DNA of 31,780 nucleotides from Pseudomonadota bacterium. Lineage in GTDB: Bacteria; Pseudomonadota; Gammaproteobacteria; Steroidobacterales; Steroidobacteraceae. Under the pieces are notes generated by a model that was not told the origin of the DNA, did no database searches, and saw only the letters and a program-made list of their open reading frames with translations. Shown here piece by piece: positions 7,069-14,516 of the stretch. Positions within the stretch are counted from its first letter, which is position 1. Every line of letters starts with the position of its first letter. The translations under genes were made by a program, and so were the position numbers. The DNA lies in contig JAEYXD010000038.1 of NCBI GenBank assembly GCA_023428645.1, positions 1-31,780 on the forward strand, read 5' to 3'.

Positions 7069-8519
7069 CGCCGGGCTGCGTTGGCGGCTTCGACGACGGG
7101 CGAATAGCGCGCGTAATGGTCGCTGCGCTCGAGCAGCGAGCGCGCGATCTGCCGCCGCTCCTCGGCGTCCCGTGCCGCTTCGAGCCAGGCGGTCGCGACG
7201 CGGTTCAGCGCGCGCACGGCTTCCCGATTGCGGACGTGCAGCGCGTAGGCCGCCGCATAGTTCTCGACGGCGGAATTCAATGCGAACGCATTCCCCTCGC
7301 GCAGGAAGAACGCGAGCTCGCCGTCGCCTTGTTTCATCAGGTCGCGAAACTCCTGTTGCGTCGCGGCCGGCAGCTCGCTGAACGGCACGGCGGGGCTCGT
7401 GTCGCGATAGCTTGCGAACGAGAAGTAGCCCGCGGCGAGCCCGAGCACGACTGTCGCCACGAGGGCCGACTTCAGGAGCGGCGAGACGCCGCGAATGGCT
7501 TGCAGGAATTCGGCGGCGTCTTGCGGACGTTGTGCGCGGTCGAACGCCAGACAGCGCTCGAGCGCGCGCGCTTCGCGCCGCTGCACGCCCTTGAGCGGTC
7601 GCGGTTTCATGCCGAGCGCGCGAGCCTCGCGCGCGCTGCGGCGCTCGTACGGGTGGCAGCCCGTGAGGAGCTCGTAGCCGATGATGCCGAGCGCGTACAT
7701 GTCGTCCGTCGGATGCGGCGCGCCGCCGACGACCATCTCGTCGGTCGCATACGCCTCGGTGTAGGCACCGAGCGTGCCGGCGTCGAACACATCCGCTTCG
7801 TGCGCGGCGCTGCTCGGAACGGCGCGCGCGATACCGAAATCGAGGATCTTCGGCGTGCCGTCGTCGAGGACGAACACGTTGCCGGGCTTCAGATCGGAAT
7901 GCACGATGCCCTTGCGATGCGCATACGCGAGCCCCTCCGCGATGCCGCGTACGATGGACAGGGCAACGTGCGGCTCGACACCGCCGCCGCGTGCTTCGCG
8001 CACGATGGCCTCGAGCGAGCGGCCGCGCAGCAGCTCCATCGTCAGGTACACGGTGTCGCCGTCGCGGTCGAAATCGAACACGGTGACCACATTCGGATGC
8101 GCGAGCGTCTGTGCCTTGCGCGCCTCGCGCTGCAAGGCGATCAGCGCTTGCGGATGGTTGGCGAAGTCCGCGTTCAACACCTTGAAGGCGACGCGCGGAT
8201 TCGGGTCCTGAACCTCTGCTTTGCGCCGATCGAGCGCCGCGAAGACGAGGCCCATGCCGCCCTTGCCGATCACTCGTTCGAGCACGAAGCGGTCCTTCAC
8301 GACGTCGCCCGGCCGCAATGGGCCGTGACGTGTGGCATGGACCTGATCGAGCGAGTGGACGAGGCGTTCCGCGATGACTTGCGTGCGATCGGGCAGATGC
8401 GCCTCAGCCTGCGGCTCGCGCACGAGTGTCGCCGGCGGCGCGACGCGCACCGTGTGCGCCTGCGTTGCGAGCTCGGTATCGACGCGCGTCGCGCGATCGT
8501 CGACTCGCGTGGGGATCAT
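7065..8519 (-). CDS. ppkA: PpkA-like transmembrane Ser/Thr protein kinase
   Basis: A 484-residue Hanks-type kinase. Counting from the ATG at 8519: glycine loop GKGGMG at 85-90, ATP-binding K113 (VAFKVLN), catalytic loop HSDLKPGN with D209, and DFG at 227-229. A single membrane helix lies at ~350-368, followed by ~115 residues expected in the periplasm. The residue before the catalytic Asp is Ser rather than Arg, so it is a non-RD kinase. The N-terminal tail carries two TRVD motifs (T4, T11). The flanking tagH-like and PP2C genes suggest the PpkA role in type VI secretion, namely phosphorylating an FHA protein; unlike Pseudomonas PpkA, no von Willebrand A domain is visible. The ATG at 8519 has AGGA upstream; an ATG at 8546, overlapping the phosphatase, is the alternative. 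Confidence 0.88.
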   Translation of the reverse strand: MIPTRVDDRATRVDTELATQAHTVRVAPPATLVREPQAEAHLPDRTQVIAERLVHSLDQVHATRHGPLRPGDVVKDRFVLERVIGKGGMGLVFAALDRRKAEVQDPNPRVAFKVLNADFANHPQALIALQREARKAQTLAHPNVVTVFDFDRDGDTVYLTMELLRGRSLEAIVREARGGGVEPHVALSIVRGIAEGLAYAHRKGIVHSDLKPGNVFVLDDGTPKILDFGIARAVPSSAAHEADVFDAGTLGAYTEAYATDEMVVGGAPHPTDDMYALGIIGYELLTGCHPYERRSAREARALGMKPRPLKGVQRREARALERCLAFDRAQRPQDAAEFLQAIRGVSPLLKSALVATVVLGLAAGYFSFASYRDTSPAVPFSELPAATQQEFRDLMKQGDGELAFFLREGNAFALNSAVENYAAAYALHVRNREAVRALNRVATAWLEAARDAEERRQIARSLLERSDHYARYSPVVEAANAARR

Positions 8520-8535
8520 GTCGGCCGATCCTGCG

Positions 8536-9267
8536 TCAGGCGGCATCGACGACGATGACGGTTACGTTGTCGTGGGCGCCGTGCGCGAGCGTCGCATCGA
8601 TCAGCGCCTTGGCAGCCTCGTCGACGCTGCCGGTGCCGAGTAGCTGCGTGATCCTGGCGCTCGACAGCTCGCGCGTGAGTCCGTCGGAACACAGCAGATA
8701 GCGATCGCCGAGCCTCACGCGGTCGCGCCTGGTATCCAGCTGCAGCGTCGCCTCGCCGCCGACGGCGCGGGTGATCGCATGATCGGCCTCTTCCGCAAGC
8801 GCGTCCGCCAGCTGCAGCTCGGCCGCCCAGGTGTGATCGGTCGTGAGCTGCACGAGCGTGTGATCCCGCAAGCGGTAGGCGCGGCTGTCACCCGCCCACA
8901 AAATCGCGCAGGAGGTGCCGTGAGCGACCATCATGACGACGGTCGTGCCGCTTTGAATCGGATTGATCGCGCGAACGGCGGCTGCATACAACCGCGCATT
9001 CACCTCGCCCGTGCGCCGACGCAGGGTGTCGATGCTGCCTTCGAGCTTCGCGCTGGGCTCGAAGCCTTGCAGGGCCTCGCAGACCATGCGACTGGCGACG
9101 TCGCCGTCACGATGCCCGCCCATGCCGTCGGCTACGACCCACAGGCACGCGCCGTCTCGAGCCAGATACGCGTCCTGGTTCGTCGGCCGGACGCGGCCGG
9201 TGTCGGTCAGACCTGCGGAGGAGTACTTGGGTTGAATATCTTCTTCCACCAAGGTGTCATCGAACAC
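8536..9267 (-). CDS. pppA: PP2C-family Ser/Thr phosphatase, PppA/Stp-like
   Basis: A 243-residue PPM/PP2C phosphatase with all metal-binding motifs: TNQDAY, VADGMGGHRDGD, GTTVV, WAGDSRAYRLRD, LLCSDGLTREL and the closing AHDNVTVIVVD. It should remove phosphate from Ser/Thr in the cytoplasm, most likely opposing the adjacent kinase and acting on the FHA protein. The start chosen is a GTG at 9267: GGGAGAG (9273-9279) sits five bases upstream, and the protein then has normal PP2C length and does not invade the upstream gene. The frame stays open as far as an ATG at 9456, but that would overlap the FHA gene by 140 bases and add a basic, unlike-family extension. It lies 49 bases after the FHA gene and 16 bases before the kinase, which suggests one operon. 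Confidence 0.9.
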   Translation of the reverse strand: MFDDTLVEEDIQPKYSSAGLTDTGRVRPTNQDAYLARDGACLWVVADGMGGHRDGDVASRMVCEALQGFEPSAKLEGSIDTLRRRTGEVNARLYAAAVRAINPIQSGTTVVMMVAHGTSCAILWAGDSRAYRLRDHTLVQLTTDHTWAAELQLADALAEEADHAITRAVGGEATLQLDTRRDRVRLGDRYLLCSDGLTRELSSARITQLLGTGSVDEAAKALIDATLAHGAHDNVTVIVVDAA

Positions 9268-9316
9268 GTCCGCTCTCCCGACCGATCGCTCGTTGCAGTG
9301 AGCGCCGTGTCCGCCG

Positions 9317-10507
9317 CTATTTTGTGCGACTACGCGCCGCCGCGTGAAGCCGTTCCAACTGATCTTCATAAGCCTTCGCGAACTCCTCGCCGAACAGCGT
9401 CCGGAAGCTCGTATCCGCGTCCTTGGCCATGTCCGCAAACTTCTCGCAATACGCATCCCAGTAACGCAGCTTCGCCGGCGTTCCGAGGAGCGAGCCCTTT
9501 TTCATGTGACGATCGAAATCGTCCGTCAGCCTAGCCGGATCGAACCGCGCCAGCATGGCTTCGAATGCCAACCGCACCGCGGCGACGAGCGCGGCCTGAT
9601 GCTCGCGGATGTCGCGTAACGCGTCATCGAACGCTTCGGGCGGACCCAGATACGCCGCATTGTGCTTGACGAACAGGTTGTGGAAAGCGTCATCCACGTT
9701 CGCCGAGAACTTGAGCGGATTGTTGTCCGCCGCTTTGAACGTGGTGCCGCGGACCCGCATGTCGTCTTTCATGCGCTCGCGGGCGCGCAGCACGTCCATC
9801 ACGCCGCCGACCGCGACGCGCAGCACGGCACCCAGCGTGCGTGCCAGCTCCTTCGAGGGCTCGACGCCCGCCATCCCGGCTGACGCGATCATCTCCCGCA
9901 GCAGCTCACCTTCTGCGCGCGCGTGGCTGCTTGACTTCGCCTCGCGCGGCGCGGGCGGCGCCGTTCGCGACGGCGGCGGCGCCAGCCGCTTCGGAGGTGC
10001 CACGCTCACCTTGGCGACGGGCTCGTCGGCGCTCGTGTCGAACCATTCGACCGCGGCTCCGTCACCGTGGCGCGCCAAGGCTTCGGTGCAGTCGTGCTCG
10101 CGGGATGGCATGGCGACCGTTCGGTCGTTCCGCACCGCGCGAGGATCGAGCAGCTCGAACGGATCGCGCTCCTCCCGCTGCGCCGGGATCGGCTTGGCGA
10201 TCGTGACCTGGATTCGATAGGCATCGATGTACAGCAGATCGCCGTCCTTCAGCTGATAGGCCTGGCCGCGCTGGATCCGATGGTCCGGCGAATTCACGAA
10301 CACGCCGTTCGTGCTCGTGTCCTCGACGAAGAACTTGCCATTGAGATAACGAATCAGCGCGTGGCGACCGGACACATAGGGATCGGGGAAGACCCAATCG
10401 TTGTCCGGGAGGCGACCGATCGTGCCGCCGATGGAATCGAAGACCCTGCGGCTGGCCGTGCCCAGGTCTTTGGCCTGTTCTCCCATCACTTCCAGCGTGA
10501 GGATCAT
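9317..10507 (-). CDS. tagH: TagH-like FHA-domain protein (type VI secretion-associated)
   Basis: A 396-residue protein. Residues 1-~105 form an FHA domain with the conserved phosphothreonine-binding set: GR at 31-32, SGRH at 46-49 and STNG at 65-68. A Pro/Ala-rich linker (~110-210) follows. The last ~180 residues are an alpha-helical domain with PLKFSANVDDA, KGSLLGTPAKLRYWDAYCEKF and FGEEFAKAYEDQL-like segments. That matches the C-terminal domain of the type VI secretion-associated FHA protein TagH/ImpI and is not a general FHA feature. In the known pathway, phosphorylation of the FHA protein or its partner by PpkA switches secretion on and PppA switches it off. It is the first gene of the minus-strand run; no strong ribosome site is visible. 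No T6SS core gene is in view. Confidence 0.88.
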   Translation of the reverse strand: MILTLEVMGEQAKDLGTASRRVFDSIGGTIGRLPDNDWVFPDPYVSGRHALIRYLNGKFFVEDTSTNGVFVNSPDHRIQRGQAYQLKDGDLLYIDAYRIQVTIAKPIPAQREERDPFELLDPRAVRNDRTVAMPSREHDCTEALARHGDGAAVEWFDTSADEPVAKVSVAPPKRLAPPPSRTAPPAPREAKSSSHARAEGELLREMIASAGMAGVEPSKELARTLGAVLRVAVGGVMDVLRARERMKDDMRVRGTTFKAADNNPLKFSANVDDAFHNLFVKHNAAYLGPPEAFDDALRDIREHQAALVAAVRLAFEAMLARFDPARLTDDFDRHMKKGSLLGTPAKLRYWDAYCEKFADMAKDADTSFRTLFGEEFAKAYEDQLERLHAAARSRTK

Positions 10508-10542
10508 GCGGCGCTAAGTAGCCAGAAAATCCAAGGACTTTC

Positions 10543-10572
10543 AATATGAGAGCCGATACGGTGGCCTGTCAG
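10543..10572 (-). promoter_or_regulatory. Candidate sigma70 promoter for the tagH-pppA-ppkA-kinase run
   Basis: Read on the minus strand, CTGACA (10572-10567) is a five-of-six match to the -35 box. After an 18-base spacer comes CATATT (10548-10543), a four-of-six match to the -10 box. Transcription would start near 10536, giving a leader of about 30 bases before the tagH ATG. The position is right and the boxes are fair. It overlaps an inverted repeat. Confidence 0.45.
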
Positions 10573-10579
10573 TATCGGC
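10552..10579. promoter_or_regulatory. Inverted repeat, operator-like, in the tagH / SRPBCC divergent gap
   Basis: GCCGATAC (10552-10559) and GTATCGGC (10572-10579) are perfect 8-base arms whose centres are 20 bases apart, about two helical turns. One arm falls inside the -35/-10 spacer of the candidate tagH promoter and the other begins on the last base of its -35 box. A dimeric repressor bound here would block that promoter. This is inference from geometry; no regulator gene is adjacent. Confidence 0.45.
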
Positions 10580-10634
10580 CATAGGTCTGCAACAATAATG
10601 CGTCGTGGACCACAAATCGTTCGGGGATCGCACT

Positions 10635-11180
10635 ATGACGAAGGGCCTGATCTTACTCATCGCGCTGGCCGGCAGCCTGATCATGTCCCCCGCGCGGGCA
10701 GCCGAGCCCCAGGTGACCGAGGGATTTATCAACGCGTCCGTCGCCGAGGTCTGGCGCATGTTCACGACGAGCGCGGGCTTCAAGGCGACCGGCGTCGCGC
10801 ATGCGGACGTCGATCTGAAGGTCGGTGGTGAGATTCGCACGCACTACGATCCCAAGGGCGCGCTCGGCGACGCGAATACCATCGTGAACGAGATCCTCGC
10901 GTTCGATCCGGAGCGCATGCTCGCGCTGCGGATCAAGCAGGCGCCCGCGAACTTTCCGTTCAAGAACGTCATGCGCGGCCCGTGGACGGTGATCTACCTG
11001 GCGCCTGCCGGCTCGATGACGCAGGTACGCATCGTCGGGCTCGGCTATGCCGACGATCCGGAATCGCAGGCAATGCGTGAGTTCTTCGCGCAAGGCAATC
11101 GCGCCACGCTCGACCTGATGGCGAAACCGTATTGGCCGAAGTGCGCGCATTGTCAGGCGGAGCAGGACGAAGGACGCTGA
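10635..11180 (+). CDS. Exported SRPBCC (START-like) domain protein
   Basis: A 181-residue protein with a clear signal peptide (MTKGLILLIALAGSLIMSPARAAEP). The remainder reads as an SRPBCC/polyketide-cyclase-like ligand-binding fold: a strand with FINASVAEVWRMFTTSAGFK, then DVDLKVGGEIRTHYDPKG, NEILAFDPERMLALRI, and a long C-terminal helix (AMREFFAQGNRATLDLMAK). This is the domain order of AHSA1-type proteins. It ends with a short CAHC motif. Ligand and role are unknown; a periplasmic SRPBCC protein is less usual than a cytoplasmic one. The ATG at 10635 follows GGGGA; a 10-residue-longer start at 10605 would spoil the signal peptide. It is divergent from tagH. Confidence 0.8.
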   Translation: MTKGLILLIALAGSLIMSPARAAEPQVTEGFINASVAEVWRMFTTSAGFKATGVAHADVDLKVGGEIRTHYDPKGALGDANTIVNEILAFDPERMLALRIKQAPANFPFKNVMRGPWTVIYLAPAGSMTQVRIVGLGYADDPESQAMREFFAQGNRATLDLMAKPYWPKCAHCQAEQDEGR

Positions 11181-11215
11181 GCGTCCGACGAGTCGCAACA
11201 CGGCCGGGCTGAACC

Positions 11216-11992
11216 ATGGATCGCAACTACATCGACAGTGAGCACATCGTCGACCGCTATCTCGCGGGCGAGCTGACGGTCCGCGAGGCGCGCGAATTCG
11301 AGAAGTACTGCCTCGAACATCCGCAGTTCCTCAATACCTTGCCGATTCCGGTGCGCCTCAAGGCGCGCCTGTCGCGCCGTCCGCTGGACGACAGCGAAAC
11401 GGGCGTTTTCCAAGCGATTCCTTCCAGCACGACACACGCGGCGCTGCGCGCGACCGAGAACGATTTCGACGACGACAAGGACGATGAGCGCTGGCACACG
11501 ACAGCGGCGGTCGGCGGCAATCGAGCCTTGCTGTTCGGCATGGGCTTCGCGCTGATCGCCGCGATCGGCGGCATCGTCGCGTATGGCATGCACGCCAGCG
11601 CGCTCGCGAAAGAATTGAAGGAGCTGAAGCAGACTCAGCAGTCGTTGCAGCTGCAGGCACCGAGCAGTGTGCAGACCTATCGACTGCAGCTCAGCCGCGC
11701 GAAGCCCGCGCAGCCGACGGTCGTCATCGGCTGGCCGAATCCTCCGCAGCTGATGGACATCTTCGTCGACGTGACCGCGGGCAGCTACAACACGTTTCAG
11801 GTGACGATCGACAAGGCGGACGGCAGTCGCGTGATGCAGCTTCGGCGCCTTGCGCGCGACTCCAACAAGGAGCTGCGCTTCGCGCTCAATTCGTCGGCGT
11901 TCGGGCCCGGCGATTACTTGTTGAAGTTCGACGGCTACACCTGGCGGGGCCAGCCGGAGGAGATCGGCTGGGTGATGCTGGGCCTGCAGTGA
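11216..11992 (+). CDS. Single-pass membrane protein of unknown function, anti-sigma-like layout
   Basis: A 258-residue protein I cannot assign to a family. Residues 8-36 (HIVDRYLAGELTVREAREFE and on) resemble the helical start of anti-sigma factors (HxxxxYLxGELxxxExxxFExH), but the zinc-binding Cys/His set is absent. There is an acidic stretch at 83-91, one membrane helix at ~104-124, a short coiled segment (~128-146), and then a ~110-residue, presumably periplasmic, beta-rich domain. It starts 35 bases after the SRPBCC gene on the same strand, so co-transcription is possible. No sigma factor gene is nearby. The ATG at 11216 lacks a strong ribosome site. The topology is well supported; the function is not. 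Confidence 0.75.
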   Translation: MDRNYIDSEHIVDRYLAGELTVREAREFEKYCLEHPQFLNTLPIPVRLKARLSRRPLDDSETGVFQAIPSSTTHAALRATENDFDDDKDDERWHTTAAVGGNRALLFGMGFALIAAIGGIVAYGMHASALAKELKELKQTQQSLQLQAPSSVQTYRLQLSRAKPAQPTVVIGWPNPPQLMDIFVDVTAGSYNTFQVTIDKADGSRVMQLRRLARDSNKELRFALNSSAFGPGDYLLKFDGYTWRGQPEEIGWVMLGLQ

Positions 11993-11996
11993 TCCA

Positions 11997-12018
11997 CGGC
12001 GCGGCCGAAGCCGCGCCG
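11997..12018. terminator. Hairpin between convergent genes
   Basis: Nine base pairs (11997-12005 with 12010-12018) of almost pure G/C close on a CGAA loop. The hairpin fills most of the 34-base gap between the convergent membrane-protein gene and ybbP, so it may stop transcription from both sides. There is no T-tract, so Rho-independent action is uncertain. Confidence 0.5.
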
Positions 12019-12026
12019 CGCGCATC

Positions 12027-14516
12027 TCAGCCGCCGCGCAGCGTCGCGATCGGCGGATGATTGACGACGGAGCGCGTCGCGAGCGTGCCGCTCAAGCCGA
12101 CGAGCAGGGTGCCGGAAATCAAGCCCACCACCCACACGAGCGGATCGAACGTGTAATCGAGATCGAACAGCTCCTGCGCGAGGAAATACCCCGCGGCGCT
12201 CGCGCCGATCGCCGCCAGCGCTCCCGATAGCAGCCCCAGCGTCGCGAACTCCGCGGCCACGCCCTGGAACACGACGCGCCGGCTCGCCCCGAGCGTCCGC
12301 AGCATCGCGCTTTCGTAACGGCGCTCGTCGCGCGTCGCTTGAATCGCCGCGAGCAGCACCGTGATGCCGGCCAGCAGCGTGAAACCGAAGACGTACTGGA
12401 CGGCCAGCGTCGCCTTGTCCATCACGCTGCGTACTTGAGTGATGATCGCTTCGAGGTCGATGGCCGTGACCTCCGGGAAATCGCGGGTGAAGTCGATCAT
12501 CATCGAACGGCGGTCGTCCGGGATGTGCACGGCCGTGATGTATGTGCCGGCCGCATCGTCGAGCACGCCCGGCGAGAACACCATGAAGAAGTTCGGCAGG
12601 AACGTGTCCCAGCGCACCTCGCGGAAATTCGTGACGCGCGCCTCGATGCGCTCGCCGGCGACGTCGTAGGTCAGGCGGTCGCCGATCGCAAGGCCGAGCG
12701 CGCGCGCGAGCTCGATCTCGACCGACACCCGCGGACCGCCGCCGTCGCCCTCGCGCCACCATTGGCCCGCGACGATCGTGTTGCTCTCCTGCAGATCCTT
12801 CGACCACGTGAGGTTCGCTTCGCGCTCGGCGAATTCGCGGCCGCGATCCGTCGGCAGGCGGTGCTCGTTCACGCTCTTGCCGTTGACCTCGATGAGCCGC
12901 GCCCGAATCATCGGCACGAGCTCGGGCGCCGGCACCTGGCGCTCCGCGAAGAACGCCTCGATCGGCTCGACCTGATCCGCGCGGATGTTGATCATGAAAT
13001 AGTTCGGCGCATCCGCCGGCAGGCTGGCGCGCCATTCCTGCATCAGATCGTTGCGCACGACCGCCAACAGCAACAGCACCATCAGGCCCAGACCGAACGC
13101 GATGATCTGTACGACGCTGTCGCGGCCGCGGCGCGCGATGTTCGCGATGCCATAGCGCCACGCGACGCCGACGCTGCCGCGCAACCGGCCGAGGCCGCGC
13201 ACGAGCAGCCAACCCGCGCCGAACAACACCGCGAACGTTCCGGCGGTCGCGAGCACGACGTACGCGAGCAGCTCCCAATCGCGCAGCAGCCACCACAGCA
13301 GCGCCACGAGCGACGCGATCGCAGTGCCGTACACGGTCGCGTACTTGAGCGGAGGCGGCTCGAGATTGCGGCGCAAGACGCGGGCCGGCGGCACGTGGCG
13401 CAGCTGCAGCAGCGGCGGCAGCGCGAAGCCGATGAGCATGAGGATGGATGTCATCAAGCCGAGACCGCCCGCGGTCAGCGACGGGGGCGGCAGTTCGCCG
13501 CGCACGAGATCGCGCAGCATGAGCGCGATGCCCGCCTGCGCCGCGTAGCCGATCAACGATCCGACCACGCCCGCGACGATCGCGATCATCAGCAGCTCGA
13601 GCACGCTGATCTGCAGCACCAGGCGTTGCGGCGCACCCATGCTCTTCATCAGCGCCACGGTGTCGAGGTGCCGCGAAACGTAGCGGCGCGCGGCAATCGC
13701 CACGGCAATCGCCGCGAGCAGGATCGTCACCAGCGCGGACAAGCTCAGGAAGCGACCCGCGCGATCGATCGCCGAACGGATTTGCGGGCTCGCGTCGGCA
13801 AGATCGGAGATGCGCTCGCTGCTCGTCTTGCGCGCTTCCAGATCGGTCTTCAGTTGCGTGATCGCGGCAGGATCACCCGCGAACAGCGCGGCGTAGGAGA
13901 TGCGGCTGCCGGTGCGGACGAGCGCCGTCGCCGGCAGATCGTCCATGCGCATGAGCAGCGTCGGCGCGAGATCGACGAACGTCGAGCCCTGGTCGGGACG
14001 ATAGTCGAGCACCTTCGTGATCGTCAGCTCCATGGAGCCGACGCTCACACGATCGCCGACCTTCGCCCCGAGCTGCGCCATGAGGCGCGGCTCGAGCCAC
14101 GCTTCGCCCTTGCCGGGCACGGCATCGGTCGCGACGCCCTTCTCGAACGGCACGTCGGCGACGCGCAGGCTGCCGCGCAGCGGATATTCGTCCGTGACCG
14201 CGCGAATCGCAGTCAGCGAGCTTTCCTCGCCGACGAATACGACGCTCGGAAACGTCGCCAGCTCGGCGGTTTCGAGCCCGCGCGATTCGGCCAGTTGAAA
14301 GTAGTCGCGGCTGATCGGATTGTTCGAGCGCAAGCGCAGGTCCGCGGCGAGGACCTCACCCGCTTGCTGATCGACGGCGCGGCTGACGCGGTTCGTGAAG
14401 AAGCCGACCGCGGTGAGCGCGGACACCGCGACGAGCAGCGCCAGCAGCAGCACGCGCAGCTCGCCGGACTTGCCGTCCCGCGCGAGCGCCAGGAACGCCA
14501 GCCGCAGCGCCTTCAT
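12027..14516 (-). CDS. ybbP: YbbP-type FtsX-family ABC transporter permease
   Basis: An 829-residue membrane protein. It has an N-terminal helix (~20-42), a large periplasmic region, three clustered helices near the first FtsX block (SALVTILLAAIAVAIAARRY, LELLMIAIVAGVVGSLIGY), further central helices (two around the LLWWLLRD segment), a second periplasmic domain, and a C-terminal FtsX block (AAEFATLGLLSGALAAIGAS). This two-block layout and length fit YbbP/lipoprotein-release-like permeases that work with a YbbA ATPase. Such exporters are thought to move or extract envelope substrates; the substrate is not established. The ATG at 14516 overlaps the ybbA stop as ATGA, fixing the start. The frame continues upstream through ybbA but that is a shadow. 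Confidence 0.92.
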   Translation of the reverse strand: MKALRLAFLALARDGKSGELRVLLLALLVAVSALTAVGFFTNRVSRAVDQQAGEVLAADLRLRSNNPISRDYFQLAESRGLETAELATFPSVVFVGEESSLTAIRAVTDEYPLRGSLRVADVPFEKGVATDAVPGKGEAWLEPRLMAQLGAKVGDRVSVGSMELTITKVLDYRPDQGSTFVDLAPTLLMRMDDLPATALVRTGSRISYAALFAGDPAAITQLKTDLEARKTSSERISDLADASPQIRSAIDRAGRFLSLSALVTILLAAIAVAIAARRYVSRHLDTVALMKSMGAPQRLVLQISVLELLMIAIVAGVVGSLIGYAAQAGIALMLRDLVRGELPPPSLTAGGLGLMTSILMLIGFALPPLLQLRHVPPARVLRRNLEPPPLKYATVYGTAIASLVALLWWLLRDWELLAYVVLATAGTFAVLFGAGWLLVRGLGRLRGSVGVAWRYGIANIARRGRDSVVQIIAFGLGLMVLLLLAVVRNDLMQEWRASLPADAPNYFMINIRADQVEPIEAFFAERQVPAPELVPMIRARLIEVNGKSVNEHRLPTDRGREFAEREANLTWSKDLQESNTIVAGQWWREGDGGGPRVSVEIELARALGLAIGDRLTYDVAGERIEARVTNFREVRWDTFLPNFFMVFSPGVLDDAAGTYITAVHIPDDRRSMMIDFTRDFPEVTAIDLEAIITQVRSVMDKATLAVQYVFGFTLLAGITVLLAAIQATRDERRYESAMLRTLGASRRVVFQGVAAEFATLGLLSGALAAIGASAAGYFLAQELFDLDYTFDPLVWVVGLISGTLLVGLSGTLATRSVVNHPPIATLRGG

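Noticed and set aside
9268..9456. A 63-residue N-terminal extension of the PP2C phosphatase
   Set aside because: It would overlap tagH by 140 bases, adds a basic segment foreign to the family, and a GTG with a good ribosome site at 9267 gives normal length.
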